Below are positions 9,566-17,964 of a DNA stretch of 60,334 bases, in pieces (position 1 is the first letter of the stretch; each line of letters begins with the position of its first letter). The notes below the pieces were generated by a model that was not told where the DNA came from, did not search any database, and saw only the letters and a list, made by a program, of their open reading frames with translations. The stretch spans positions 1 through 60,334 of the forward strand of contig NZXG01000012.1 of NCBI GenBank assembly GCA_002701845.1. Reading direction: 5' to 3'. Origin of the DNA: Pseudomonadales bacterium. GTDB lineage: Bacteria; Pseudomonadota; Gammaproteobacteria; Pseudomonadales; Ketobacteraceae. The translations under genes were made by a program, and so were the position numbers.

Positions 9566-9982
9566 ATGTTTCAGGGTTCCTTGCAAGATCGCATTCTGAT
9601 CAGAGAGCGATATGGTGCATACAGTGACGCCGTGTTCCGGCAGGATGTGGATGCCTGGCTGGCAAATTACAGCGAGGAAGGTGTTTGGGAAATTCATGGC
9701 AAAGCGCACCGCGGTAAAACCGAGCTGCGAGCCAAGTGGGAGTCTCTGTGGGCGATGTTGGACAAAATGGCGTTCTTCACCGAGATTGGTGCAATCGCGA
9801 TCGAGGGTGATAGCGCCAGTGCCCGTTCCTATTGCAGGGAGATTGTCTCTTTAAAAAATGGGCAAATCATGAAAGTGGTGGGCTTTTATGAGGATGAGTT
9901 GATCAGGCGAAACGACAACTGGCGGTTTTCCAAAAGACACTATACTCCATTACTGAACGAATCAGCTCCAGCAACGGCTTAG
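9566..9982 (+). CDS. NTF2-like / SnoaL-type small protein
   Basis: A protein of about 138 residues of the nuclear transport factor 2-like fold. The pattern RERYGAYSDAVFRQDVDAWLANYSEEGVW (read here only in parts: ERYGAYSDA, then DAWLANYSEEGVWEIHG) and the late IMKVVGFYEDEL and NWRFSKRHYTPL strands are typical of SnoaL-like proteins, which are isomerases, ring-hydroxylating dioxygenase subunits or orphan ligand binders. I chose the ATG at 9566 because GGAG stands nine bases upstream; ATGs at 9551 and 9530 are also in frame. The stop codon lies in the loop of a 12-bp hairpin. No partner gene suggests a pathway. Confidence 0.75.
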   Translation: MFQGSLQDRILIRERYGAYSDAVFRQDVDAWLANYSEEGVWEIHGKAHRGKTELRAKWESLWAMLDKMAFFTEIGAIAIEGDSASARSYCREIVSLKNGQIMKVVGFYEDELIRRNDNWRFSKRHYTPLLNESAPATA

Positions 9983-9997
9983 TGTCCGTTGCTGGAG
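9966..9997. terminator. stem-loop enclosing the NTF2-like gene's stop codon
   Basis: CTCCAGCAACGG pairs exactly with CCGTTGCTGGAG across an eight-base loop that contains the TAG stop (9980-9982). The convergent repeat-protein gene ends at 10041, so the hairpin could serve as a bidirectional end. There is no T-run. Confidence 0.5.
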
Positions 9998-10040
9998 TGA
10001 TTCGAGCCAAACCACAGGGCCGGCTTATTTCAGTCAGCCA

Positions 10041-13000
10041 CTAATTGGCGACCGCGCTGGGCCCCGGAGCCTCACCGTAAAACGCCCGCAGGATTGCCAG
10101 ATCTCCGAAGTTGACAAAGCCGTCCTGATTGAAGTCTTCGTCCAGACCGGATCCACTGCTAAAGAAAGCGGATCGGAGCAGGTTGAAGTCGAGGAAGTCA
10201 ACAATGCCATCATTGTTCAGGTCGGGATCGCAGCGGTTGCCAAAGCCGTCACCATCGGTATCTTCCTGATTGGGGTTGGCAAAGCCCAGGCAGTTGTCTT
10301 CGTTGTCACCCACTCCGTCTTCGTCGATATCGTCAACGGTGGCCATGCCTTCGCCAATGCCCACCACATCAGTCGCGGAGGATCGCGCGGTGCTGTCTTC
10401 CACCCAGGCGATAAACGGAATCTGGGAGCCTTCCACCACGCTGCTGGCAATCACTGGTGGCAGAGACACAGTCACGCTGCCGCCGGCGGCCAGCGCACCC
10501 AGAGGCCAGGTTATGGTTTCGGTGGCTTCGCAGGAATTGCCGGCCCTACCGATATTGTCGCAATCGGCATTATCACCGATAGTGTCTTCGGCAAGGTCAT
10601 TCAGGCCAGTGGGATAATACATCCGCAACACCACATCCTGCCGCTCGAAACTGCTGTTGTTGGTGACGGTGGCGGAAACGGTCAGGGGCTCGCCGGGTAA
10701 TGCGCTGCCGGGGCTGGCCTGTACCAGTACCGTCAGCGGCGCTTCGGGTTCGATGCGGGAGGTTTCGTCGGCGAGGGTCATGGCGCCACTGCTGTTGCTG
10801 AGGCTGGCTTCGGCTTTGATCAGCGTACCGTAACCAATGGCGGCTGGAACCGCGAAGGTGGCGCTGAGTTCGCCCACATGTCCCGGTTGGACCGTGCCTA
10901 AGGGCCACTGTACTTCATCACCCACCTGGGTGCCACCGCCGGTGGCGGAGACAAAGCTGAGACCTTCCGGCACCGGCAGCTTCAGAACCACACCGCTGGC
11001 CGCGGAAGAGCTGCCGCTGTAGCCCCAGTTGGCCACATAAGTGATGTCGTCCCCCGGCGTGACGGGATCAGTACCGTCTTCTGTCAGTTCCAGTTCCAGA
11101 TCGCGGCTGCCGTTGACCGCCAGGGCCTCATGGGCCAGAGTGATCTCGCCGGAGCTATCGACCACCTGGGCATTCAGTTCAATAATGTCTCCCGCGGCTA
11201 CGGCGGCATTCACCACTGGTGGCAGGCGCACGGTGACGCCCCGGCCAGCTGTTATGGTGTCCAGGTTCCAGGTGAACAGTTCCGTGGCCTCACAGCTATT
11301 TCCAGCGTTCACCGTGTTTAGGCAGAACCCACCGTCGCTCATGGTAGCTTCGGACAGGTTATTGAGCCCCACTGGATGCCGCATTTGCAGTACCACATCA
11401 GAGCGATCAAAGAAGCTGTGGTTGGTGACCGTTAAGGCCAGGTCAATGCGTTCGCCGGGTGTTGCCGGTGTATTATCCGCTGCAATCGCCAGCTGCAGAC
11501 CGGTATCGGTTTCCATGCGGGTGACTTCATCGCCACGGGTAAGCTGTCCGTTGCTGCTCTCCAGCATGGCCTCGGATTTGATCAGGGAACCTGGCTGGAT
11601 GCTACCGTCGGCCACAAAACTGACCCGCTGCTCTCCGGTTTGCCCCGGCACCAGTGTTCCCAGATTCCACTGCACCTGATTGCCCACCAGTGATCCACCG
11701 CTGTCGGCGGTGCTGAATGACAGCCCTTCCGGCACCGGCAGTGACAGAACGGTGTTGGCGGCCACGGCGGAGGTGGCGCTATGGCCCCAGCTGAGTTGAT
11801 AGCTCACACTGCCGCCGGGTTGGGCCGGGTCCTGGGTCAACTCGCTCAACGCCAGTTCCAGAGTACGGTCATTAACAACGGCAACCGCTTCGCTGGCGCC
11901 GGTTTCCGCACCGGTGCTGTCCACCGCATAGGCATCCATCATCACCCATTCCCCAGGCAGTGCCGTTAGCGCTGGGGGCAGCGTCAGGGTAATGCCCCGG
12001 CCGGCGGGGATCTGATCAAAATTCCAGATCAGCCGCTCGGTTACTTCACAGACGTTGCCATTGGAAACACTATTGATGCAATTCCCAGCATTCGTGATTC
12101 TGTTTTCCGCCAGATTGGCAAACCCTACGGGAAAGCGCATGGCCACTACCACATCAGAGCGATCGAAGGGGCTGGCGTTGGAAATGGTTAACGCCAACTG
12201 AATCCGTTCTCCGGTTTCGGCGGGGTTGGCGTTCGCTTCGATGGCCAGTCGCAGTCCGGTGTCCGCCTCCAGCCGGGAAATGACTCCGGCGCGGGTGGCC
12301 GGACCACTGCCAGCCTGCAGGCTGGCTTCCGTGGTGATGGATCGCCCCAGCGGCAGGTTACCTGCAGTCTGCAGCACAACCCGGGCTTCTCCCACCTGGC
12401 CGGGCACCAGAGTACCCAGGGGCCATTGTACTTCGTTGCCCACCAGCGTGCCGCCGTTGTCCGCAGACACAAAGCTAAGCCCCTGGGGTATGGGTAGGCT
12501 CAGGTTGACATTGTTGGCGGCGCTGGAGGTGGCGCTGTAACCCCAGTTTAACTGGTAGATCGCTTCGGTGCCGGGTGAAACCGGATGCTGATTCACAGGC
12601 TGAATACTGAGCTCAAGCTGGCGATCACCCACAACGAGCACGCTATCACTGGCACTCGCCACATCGCTGGAATTATCCGTGGCCTCGGCATTGAAAATGA
12701 TTTCTGTACCGGGGGTTACGCTGGCGGCCACTTGAGGTGGTAGGTCCACGGTTCGACTGCGGCCGGCGGCGATGGGGCCCAGACTCCAGACCAGAGTCTC
12801 CGTGGCTTCGCAAAGGTTACCGCTGGAGACAGTGTTGATACAGTCACCCGGACCACTGATGGCCGCTTCTCTCAGATTATTCAATCCCAGCGGATACTCC
12901 ATTTGAATCTGAACACCGGAACGCTCGAAGCTGTCCGTGTTACTGACAGTCAGGGACAGGTTTATTGTTTCCCCCGGCTCGGCGGGGCTGGGATTGGCAC

Positions 13001-13094
13001 TGAGGGAGAGTTCCAACGCGGCGTTGGCCGCGCCGGCTGCCGAACACAGCATTGCTGCCGCGGTCAGCCGTTGAAAGAAGCGTTTCGTTTTCAT
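10041..13094 (-). CDS. secreted DUF11-like repeat protein with C-terminal dockerin
   Basis: A 1017-residue exported protein when read from ATG 13094, which has GGAGGT about ten bases upstream; the frame is open further but that start is poor. Residues 1-26 are a Sec signal peptide (ending GAANA). Residues about 27-925 hold three and a half tandem units of roughly 254 residues, each pairing a DUF11-like beta domain with two conserved cysteines (CINTVSSGNLCEATE and relatives) and a second beta domain (LNWGYSATSSAA and relatives). Then comes a thrombospondin type 3-like Ca2+ segment (DIDEDGVGDNEDNC) and a type I dockerin-like pair of loops (DLNNDGIVDFLDFNLL and DFNQDGFVNFGDLAIL). It has no C-terminal sorting helix. 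The gene immediately upstream encodes a cohesin-domain protein, suggesting a binding pair. Substrate unknown. Confidence 0.85.
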   Translation of the reverse strand: MKTKRFFQRLTAAAMLCSAAGAANAALELSLSANPSPAEPGETINLSLTVSNTDSFERSGVQIQMEYPLGLNNLREAAISGPGDCINTVSSGNLCEATETLVWSLGPIAAGRSRTVDLPPQVAASVTPGTEIIFNAEATDNSSDVASASDSVLVVGDRQLELSIQPVNQHPVSPGTEAIYQLNWGYSATSSAANNVNLSLPIPQGLSFVSADNGGTLVGNEVQWPLGTLVPGQVGEARVVLQTAGNLPLGRSITTEASLQAGSGPATRAGVISRLEADTGLRLAIEANANPAETGERIQLALTISNASPFDRSDVVVAMRFPVGFANLAENRITNAGNCINSVSNGNVCEVTERLIWNFDQIPAGRGITLTLPPALTALPGEWVMMDAYAVDSTGAETGASEAVAVVNDRTLELALSELTQDPAQPGGSVSYQLSWGHSATSAVAANTVLSLPVPEGLSFSTADSGGSLVGNQVQWNLGTLVPGQTGEQRVSFVADGSIQPGSLIKSEAMLESSNGQLTRGDEVTRMETDTGLQLAIAADNTPATPGERIDLALTVTNHSFFDRSDVVLQMRHPVGLNNLSEATMSDGGFCLNTVNAGNSCEATELFTWNLDTITAGRGVTVRLPPVVNAAVAAGDIIELNAQVVDSSGEITLAHEALAVNGSRDLELELTEDGTDPVTPGDDITYVANWGYSGSSSAASGVVLKLPVPEGLSFVSATGGGTQVGDEVQWPLGTVQPGHVGELSATFAVPAAIGYGTLIKAEASLSNSSGAMTLADETSRIEPEAPLTVLVQASPGSALPGEPLTVSATVTNNSSFERQDVVLRMYYPTGLNDLAEDTIGDNADCDNIGRAGNSCEATETITWPLGALAAGGSVTVSLPPVIASSVVEGSQIPFIAWVEDSTARSSATDVVGIGEGMATVDDIDEDGVGDNEDNCLGFANPNQEDTDGDGFGNRCDPDLNNDGIVDFLDFNLLRSAFFSSGSGLDEDFNQDGFVNFGDLAILRAFYGEAPGPSAVAN
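10320..13016 (-). repeat. 3.5 tandem ~760-bp coding repeats
   Basis: Within the dockerin protein gene, units of about 254 codons repeat with approximate boundaries 13016-12255, 12254-11493, 11492-10731 and a half unit to about 10320. Each complete unit repeats the order: beta domain with the paired cysteines, then the GYS/GHS beta domain ending in (L/M)E(A/T)DTG or a variant. Boundaries are estimated by eye from the protein. Confidence 0.7.
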
Positions 13095-13195
13095 TGCAGT
13101 GTACCTCCATGTTGACAATAAGACGCAGGCAGCCGCGACTGGCTGGCATTGCGAAGCCAGCGTCGTGTGATAAAGATCGGTTGTGGTTGGGGTCG

Positions 13196-13822
13196 TTAAG
13201 TACGTCGTCGTGCCAGCAGGCCCAGCCCGGTAAGGCCGCTCAGCATCATCCATACCGCCGCCGGCAGGGGAATGGGACTGATCTCCACCTCCCGGCCGCT
13301 GTAACTAACGACTTGCGGCTCGAGCGTAAAGCTGCTGTAGAACTCACCCACCAGAGGATCTTCGGTGGCCTCCAGGCCAAATTGCGCGAAGCCCACCTGA
13401 TCGGCAATGAATGTGAGCGAGCCCACCAGTGAAGGGCCGGTAAGACCAATCAGATCGCCAAAGGCCGCACCGATTATTTTGCCGTTGTTATCGTCCACCA
13501 ACACCTGCTGCAGTGGCGGAGATTGGGGACTGTCGTCCCGGCTCAGCAATGGGTCACTGCCCAGTTGCGGCGATAGAATAAAAGACTCGCTGACGTAGGA
13601 CACCAGAGCCGGATCGAACAAAATATCGAATCCGCCGCCGATGGTGGGTTCGTCGGTGAAGTCCATGTAGATATCCATTTGAAAACTGTTGCCCTGGATG
13701 ATACTGGCCCCAAGATCGGTAGGCTCAATCCAGATGCTCGCAGCCTGGGTGGCGCCGACCGTGCCGCACAAAAGAGCCGCGGAAAGAGAGTGCTTGATTG
13801 ATTTTCCCCACATAGAATTCAT
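13196..13822 (-). CDS. cohesin-domain protein with VPLPA-type C-terminal sorting signal
   Basis: A 208-residue exported protein. After a signal peptide (cleavage near TQAAS), residues about 28-180 resemble a cohesin: GNSFQMDIYMDF, GGGFDILFDPALVSYVS, IIGAAFGDL and SLVGSLTFIAD follow the beta-sandwich pattern seen in scaffoldins. The C-terminus is a PEP-CTERM-class signal: IPLPAAVWMMLSG, a hydrophobic helix and the basic tail ARRRT, as used by exosortases of the VPLPA type. It should be exported, processed and held at the surface. It lies directly upstream of the dockerin-bearing repeat protein with a 101-base gap on the same strand. An alternative ATG at 13813 has better spacing to the GGAG site. 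Confidence 0.82.
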   Translation of the reverse strand: MNSMWGKSIKHSLSAALLCGTVGATQAASIWIEPTDLGASIIQGNSFQMDIYMDFTDEPTIGGGFDILFDPALVSYVSESFILSPQLGSDPLLSRDDSPQSPPLQQVLVDDNNGKIIGAAFGDLIGLTGPSLVGSLTFIADQVGFAQFGLEATEDPLVGEFYSSFTLEPQVVSYSGREVEISPIPLPAAVWMMLSGLTGLGLLARRRT

Positions 13823-14187
13823 GCTCCATTTGAATTCAACTCAGAACTGAACAATAAGCGTTGAAAGAGTAATCAATGCCGGTCCCCAAAGACTGAATGT
13901 TAGGCCGGCACAATTTTCGCTTGCATGGAAAGCCTCTGGCTTTTCCCTATAAACGACTAAGAATCTACGTGGAACAAATTTAACTTAGGTTATTCTTTTA
14001 TGAATTTTTTATTCATGGAAAATGACATCGCGATCATGTTTTGATCGGCGGCGAAGGCGACAATGGTCACAGGCCTGCTGAGTATTAATACCCGTGGCGC
14101 TGTGTGGTACTGACTTCCGGTTTTCCGTTGATCTGTCAGGCTGTGATAGCCAACTGAGATTGGTGCTGCCTTAAATTTATCAACGGA
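13823..14187. other. AT-rich intergenic region
   Basis: A 365-base divergent gap between the cohesin gene and the neprosin pro-protein gene. It is clearly richer in A+T than its neighbours and contains a short inverted repeat ATGAAT/ATTCAT around 14000 and a 6-bp one (CGATCA/TGATCG) at 14031-14047. It presumably holds promoters for both directions, but I cannot place boxes with confidence. Confidence 0.5.
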
Positions 14188-14750
14188 GTGAGTGCTATAA
14201 ATAAGAACTATCTGTGGCTATTGTTGCTCGCGGCCACATCGGCTTGGGCGGAGGTGAAGGAGTTTATACCCTACGAGAATTTCCTCGCCCAAAACGAAAC
14301 CGCAAACTATCAGCAATATGCTGATCTGCCCGCCACCAAAGTGGCCAGCCGCGAAGCCTTTGCTGAGATGAAATCCCACGTGCTGCAGACTTACTACAAA
14401 GTGGAGGTGGACCACAGCTTTGTGTTTCCCGGAGCCGGCCATGTGGACTGCATCAATCTTTATACCCAGCCCGGGCTGCGCCGTGGCGATGGTTTTGACA
14501 AGCCGGCGGTGCACCCAGTGCCCGCCGGTTTGATGAGGATCAAAGCAAACCCATGAGCGAAGCCGTGCCCACCATGCTAAGGGGGAACGAGCTGGATGAC
14601 TTTGGCAATCCGCAGGCTTGCCGCCAGGGATTTATTCCCATGGCGCGGGTCGAGCTGGCGGATATGGTGAAGTTCGAGAGCCTGGCGGCATTCTTCAACA
14701 AATATGGCAAGCGCGGTGAAGCGGGTGCGCCTGTGGCGGCGAAACAATAA
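14188..14750 (+). pseudogene. disrupted neprosin pro-domain-like secreted protein
   Basis: Two reading frames together give one protein: frame one (from GTG 14188) runs through a signal peptide (NYLWLLLLAATSAWA) and a neprosin pro-domain-like stretch (FAEMKSHVLQTYYKVEVDHS, then VDCINLYTQPGLRRGDG) to a stop at 14556. The next frame, read upstream of ATG 14553, continues naturally as RFDEDQSKPMSEAVP and then DDFGNPQACRQGFIPMARVEL. The shift matches loss of one base near 14505-14535. In addition, the codon at the ideal distance from GGAG (14185-14188) is ATA at 14197 where ATG is expected; the only start in frame, GTG 14188, overlaps the GGAG itself. Known bacterial neprosin-family proteins carry this pro-segment ahead of the catalytic domain; here it is separate. 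Sequencing error remains possible for the frameshift. Confidence 0.7.
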
Positions 14751-14761
14751 GGAGGTGTGCC

Positions 14762-15568
14762 ATGAACTCTATCGAATGGAAATCCGGAAAAGCATTGGTG
14801 AGCGGTGTTGTATTCCTTGTTGCCGGTTTACTGCAGGGCTGTGGTGGCGGTGATCACCACTGGGCCTGGGCCGAGCAGTCGGTGAATAATCACGGCGGCG
14901 ATTCCCGCCTCAATGTGTGGAAGCCGGACTCCGATCCCGGGGTGTTTTCACTGTCCCAGCACTGGTATACCCGGGGCAGTGGTGACAATAAGCAAACGGT
15001 GGAAGGGGGGTGGCAGGTATACCCTGGAAAATACGGTACCAGCAATCCGGTGCTTTTCATTTATTACACGCCGGATAATTACGCCAGCGGTTGTTACAAC
15101 CTGGACTGCAGTGGTTTTGTTCAGGTCAATAACAGTTGGGTGCTGGGGGGCAGCCTGTTACCCACCAGTGTGAATGGTGGTACGCAGTATATCATTCGCA
15201 TGCAATGGCAATTGTACGAGGGTAACTGGTGGCTGTTCGTGCAGGGTAGTGGGGACTACGTGGCCGTGGGCTACTATCCGGCCTCCGCCTACAACAATGG
15301 CCCCATTACCGATTATGCCAGCTGGATCAAGTACGGAGGCGAGGTAGTGGAAAACGGTTCCGGTAACGCCGGTGAGATGGGCAGTGGCGGCTGGAGCCGT
15401 GCGGCCTATCAGCGAACGGTGTACTACATAGATACCAGCCATGTCAGCCGCTGGGCCAATATGACGTCCCATCAGCCCACGTCGTCCTGTTACACCATTG
15501 ATCTGAATAACAATGCCAGCGGTTCCTGGGCCAACTATTTCTATTTTGGCGGCCCCGGCTGCCCTTAA
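14762..15568 (+). CDS. neprosin-family glutamic peptidase, lipoprotein
   Basis: A 268-residue protein with a hydrophobic leader and lipobox LLQGC (Cys27), then a neprosin domain (formerly DUF239). The plant enzyme neprosin cleaves after proline using two glutamates; candidate equivalents here are Glu81 in TVEGGWQVYP and Glu194 in KYGGEVVENG. Other family features are WAWAEQSV, LFIYYTPDNY, CYNLDCSGFVQ and the end segment YFYFGGPGC. Cysteines at 111, 116 and near the C-terminus could form disulfides. Eleven bases separate it from the damaged pro-domain gene and an AGGAGG site precedes ATG 14762. A clear intrinsic terminator follows. Likely role: extracellular protein degradation. If its pro-protein is truly lost, folding or control may be affected. 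Confidence 0.82.
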   Translation: MNSIEWKSGKALVSGVVFLVAGLLQGCGGGDHHWAWAEQSVNNHGGDSRLNVWKPDSDPGVFSLSQHWYTRGSGDNKQTVEGGWQVYPGKYGTSNPVLFIYYTPDNYASGCYNLDCSGFVQVNNSWVLGGSLLPTSVNGGTQYIIRMQWQLYEGNWWLFVQGSGDYVAVGYYPASAYNNGPITDYASWIKYGGEVVENGSGNAGEMGSGGWSRAAYQRTVYYIDTSHVSRWANMTSHQPTSSCYTIDLNNNASGSWANYFYFGGPGCP

Positions 15569-15593
15569 TGTTGGGTGGATCCCGGCATGGAAG

Positions 15594-15617
15594 GGGCGCC
15601 GGTCGGCGCCCTTTTTT
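15594..15617 (+). terminator. intrinsic terminator after the neprosin gene
   Basis: GGGCGCC pairs with GGCGCCC across a four-base loop and is followed by six T, 25 bases after the stop codon. This is the clearest rho-independent terminator in the window. Confidence 0.9.
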
Positions 15618-15645
15618 CTGGAATGCCGTAACGAAATACGTTGGT

Positions 15646-15858
15646 TCAGACAGAAACGTTGATATTCTTACCCACGTTGTCGCCCCCGGTGGAAGAGGGG
15701 GCGGACGCCGCCGCGGCATCCATCAACGCCAGAGCGGCATCCGCCTGAATGTCCATGGCTTTTTTCTGAACCAGCAACTCCGCTTTTTCCTGGGTGCGTT
15801 GCTGGGTGGTCTGGCTGAGATCCTGAGCGAAACTGCCGGCGATACTGCTTACGTCCAT
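15646..15858 (-). CDS. YjfB-family putative motility protein
   Basis: A 70-residue protein that starts MDVSSIAGSFAQDLSQTTQQ, continues with an alpha-helical Gln/Ala-rich middle (VQKKAMDIQADAALALMDA) and ends VGKNINVSV. This order and the conserved (L/V)GKN(I/V) ending match the small YjfB-like family (PF14070), which is annotated as putative motility proteins but has no established mechanism. It is cytoplasmic, with no signal or membrane segment. It stands alone, convergent with the terminated neprosin gene and downstream of the SdiA-regulated-like protein gene. Confidence 0.72.
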   Translation of the reverse strand: MDVSSIAGSFAQDLSQTTQQRTQEKAELLVQKKAMDIQADAALALMDAAAASAPSSTGGDNVGKNINVSV

Positions 15859-16011
15859 TGCTACCTCGCGTTAATTCAATGACTGCCATCAGGTTGTCGG
15901 CGATCAATATACAGTCTTTACCAGGTATCATTGGTTTTCAAGAAAACAAAGCTAAGTTTGCTAGGCACCTGTCCCCAAACCAGGTTATGGGTCTTGACCC
16001 CAATGCCGGGG

Positions 16012-16965
16012 TTACGATCCGCGACGTCCCTGCAGCCCGAACAGGCCGCTCAGGACCAGTAGTCCCCACAAGGGTAGAAATGGAATGTCCTCAGCTACCT
16101 CTTGCGGCGGGCTTAGTACATAGAGTGTCGGGTTACTGCCGTTTTCAGCCACAATATAGATGGTACCCCAAGGATCGATGGTAACGCCTTCTGCAGAGCT
16201 GGAGAGGCCACTGAGATCGAACTGGCCGAGCAGGTTACCATTGCGATCAACCTTCATTAACAGACTGGACTCCTGACTGACCAATAGCAAATTATCAGCT
16301 TCAGCGCTGTCGGTATAATCGCTGACCGTGGCCAGCACCTGAACGTCGGCGATATCGGCAACCCCGAGAATTGGGGTAAATAGACTGTTGGTTTGCGCAG
16401 TACCGTTATTGAAGTCCAGTTGGTTCAGGTTCACTTCTTGCGGCAGTTTCTCTTTCACTGTGATAAAGCTGTCATCGCGGGGATCATAGCTGATACCTTC
16501 CAGGCCGATGTTATCCACGAATCCCCCCAGATCCACCGGCGTCAGGTTGTTCTTAAACAGAAAGCCACCGGCCTGATAATTGATGTAGTAGGCATCGCGA
16601 TTCCGCTCTTCCACCAGCACTAGCCCACCGTTGCCCACGTAGGTGAGGCCTTCAGGGTCATTAAAGCCGATAATGGCCATTTTGCTGATCTCCTCCCCCT
16701 CCAGAGTCACCTCCAGCAGATTGCCGCCTTCGTCGCCCACCACAAACAGGGTATTGTTGTCCCAGTTATAAGTGACAGCGGAAACCTCATGAGCGTTGAG
16801 GGTAGCGGGATTCTGGCTGAAATCGCCGGGTGGCAGCAGATGGGTGGCAGTGTGTTGATACTGGTCCAAGTCCAGCGCTGGAATTGCGGCCTGTGCCGGC
16901 ATTGAAAATATCAGCATTAGTATGACCGTAATTCCGCCGGTCGCCGTCAGAGATCTCATACGCAT
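16012..16965 (-). CDS. SdiA-regulated-like beta-propeller protein with IPTLxxWG-type signal
   Basis: A 317-residue exported protein. A Sec signal peptide (ending MPAQAA) leads into a domain resembling the SdiA-regulated family, a propeller-type fold: EVSAVTYNWDNNTLFVVGDE, FNDPEGLTYVGNGGLVLVEE, LEGISYDPRDDSF and SAEGVTIDPWGTIYIV. The last 25 residues are DIPFLPLWGLLVLSGLFGLQ followed by GRRGS, a close match to the IPTLxxWG-CTERM pattern recognised by exosortase H: motif, hydrophobic helix, basic end. It is therefore a probable client of the exosortase encoded at 25.2 kb. ATG codons at 16965 and 16959 are both possible starts. Function of the propeller is unknown. Confidence 0.82.
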   Translation of the reverse strand: MRMRSLTATGGITVILMLIFSMPAQAAIPALDLDQYQHTATHLLPPGDFSQNPATLNAHEVSAVTYNWDNNTLFVVGDEGGNLLEVTLEGEEISKMAIIGFNDPEGLTYVGNGGLVLVEERNRDAYYINYQAGGFLFKNNLTPVDLGGFVDNIGLEGISYDPRDDSFITVKEKLPQEVNLNQLDFNNGTAQTNSLFTPILGVADIADVQVLATVSDYTDSAEADNLLLVSQESSLLMKVDRNGNLLGQFDLSGLSSSAEGVTIDPWGTIYIVAENGSNPTLYVLSPPQEVAEDIPFLPLWGLLVLSGLFGLQGRRGS

Positions 16966-17005
16966 GGGAGTGATTTCGTCGGGTAAGTTCGTCTGGTGAA
17001 AGGTT

Positions 17006-17037
17006 CGCCGCGCCCGCGATGGAATTGGGGCGCGGCG
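17006..17037 (-). terminator. hairpin after the lamin-tail protein gene
   Basis: CGCCGCGCCC pairs exactly with GGGCGCGGCG across a 12-base loop, 13 bases after the minus-strand stop. Only a weak T-containing stretch follows. Confidence 0.55.
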
Positions 17038-17049
17038 GAGCAGGCTGGT

Positions 17050-17718
17050 TTACGCGCGTCGGCCCAGGCGGGCGCCAAACAGGCCTGCCAAGCCGGAGAT
17101 GAACAACCACGCGGCAGCGGGCAAAGGCACCGGATTGAACTGGCCGGGATTACCCAGGTCACCGCTTATGGAAAAATAGGAATTGAAGGAATCACCCACT
17201 GCGGAGCTGACCCAGGCGCTCACGTCATTGGCACCCAGTGCCGCCAGCGTACCGGGGTTGCCACTGACTTCGTCGGTGCGGATGCTGCCGGGGAAATCCT
17301 CATCGCTGTAAGTCAGCACGTCTGCCAAAGGGAAAGTGCTGCCATTAAAGCTTTCGTAAATGTTGATTTCGTCGCTACGGCCAATGTTGTTGGAAACGCC
17401 GCCCAGCACTCTTACCGCGCCATCCAGGCCCCAGTCGGTGCGGAAATCGGCGGCATTGGCTTCAGTCAGAATTACAGATTCGCCATCAGCGACTAAGCCA
17501 AACCCGCTCAGATCAAAGGTTCCAGGAGTGCGGGAGTCATCGTCATAACTCCAGCCGCTGAAGTCTACCGCTGATCCTGAAAGGTTGGTCAACTCAATAA
17601 ATTCGTCACCGTTGCCCTTGTACATCCATTCTGTGATGTAGATTCCGGCTGCATTGGCTTGGGCTGCACCCAGCACCAGTGTTAGGGTGGCTGCGCTCGT
17701 CAATGTTTTGAGTTTCAT
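17050..17718 (-). CDS. lamin-tail-domain protein with VPLPA-type sorting signal
   Basis: A 222-residue exported protein. The signal peptide ends near ANAAG. The mature part starts IYITEWMYKGNGDEFIELTN and continues FSGWSYDDDSRTPGTF and DGESVILTEANAADF, the recognisable pattern of the lamin tail domain, a small beta-sandwich common in secreted bacterial proteins and often next to nucleases. The C-terminus PVPLPAAAWLFISGLAGLFG plus ARLGRRA is a textbook VPLPA-type PEP-CTERM signal. It probably reaches the surface through an exosortase other than XrtH. A GGGGG-rich ribosome site precedes the ATG. A hairpin follows, so it is likely monocistronic. Confidence 0.85.
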   Translation of the reverse strand: MKLKTLTSAATLTLVLGAAQANAAGIYITEWMYKGNGDEFIELTNLSGSAVDFSGWSYDDDSRTPGTFDLSGFGLVADGESVILTEANAADFRTDWGLDGAVRVLGGVSNNIGRSDEINIYESFNGSTFPLADVLTYSDEDFPGSIRTDEVSGNPGTLAALGANDVSAWVSSAVGDSFNSYFSISGDLGNPGQFNPVPLPAAAWLFISGLAGLFGARLGRRA

Positions 17719-17917
17719 GGTATTCCCCCGAGGTTGTATGGTTTGACGCAGCTTAGAAACATAGCTGTACAGGGTGACAGTGCCATTACTTGAATATGAC
17801 GTTTGCCAGCAGCTTATGTTAAGCGTTTATTGCTAAAGGTCAGTTGTGGGCGGGAGCTGAACCGAATCCGGTAGGCGTTTTTATTATGGTCATTGCTGTT
17901 ACTCGATCGATGTGATC

Positions 17918-17948
17918 CCCGCACTCACGTGGTTGCTGCGAGTGCGGG
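17918..17948 (-). terminator. hairpin after the second VPLPA-type gene
   Basis: CCCGCACTC pairs exactly with GAGTGCGGG across a 13-base loop, 17 bases after the stop of the gene at 17965. No T-run follows. It probably ends the transcript that begins with the 1384-residue protein gene. Confidence 0.5.
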
Positions 17949-17964
17949 AATCTGTGCCAGCGGC

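Noticed and set aside
10041-13094. Possible CRISPR-like or satellite repeat because of the regular pattern
   Set aside because: The period is about 760 bases and follows protein domains; it is a coding repeat, not a CRISPR array.
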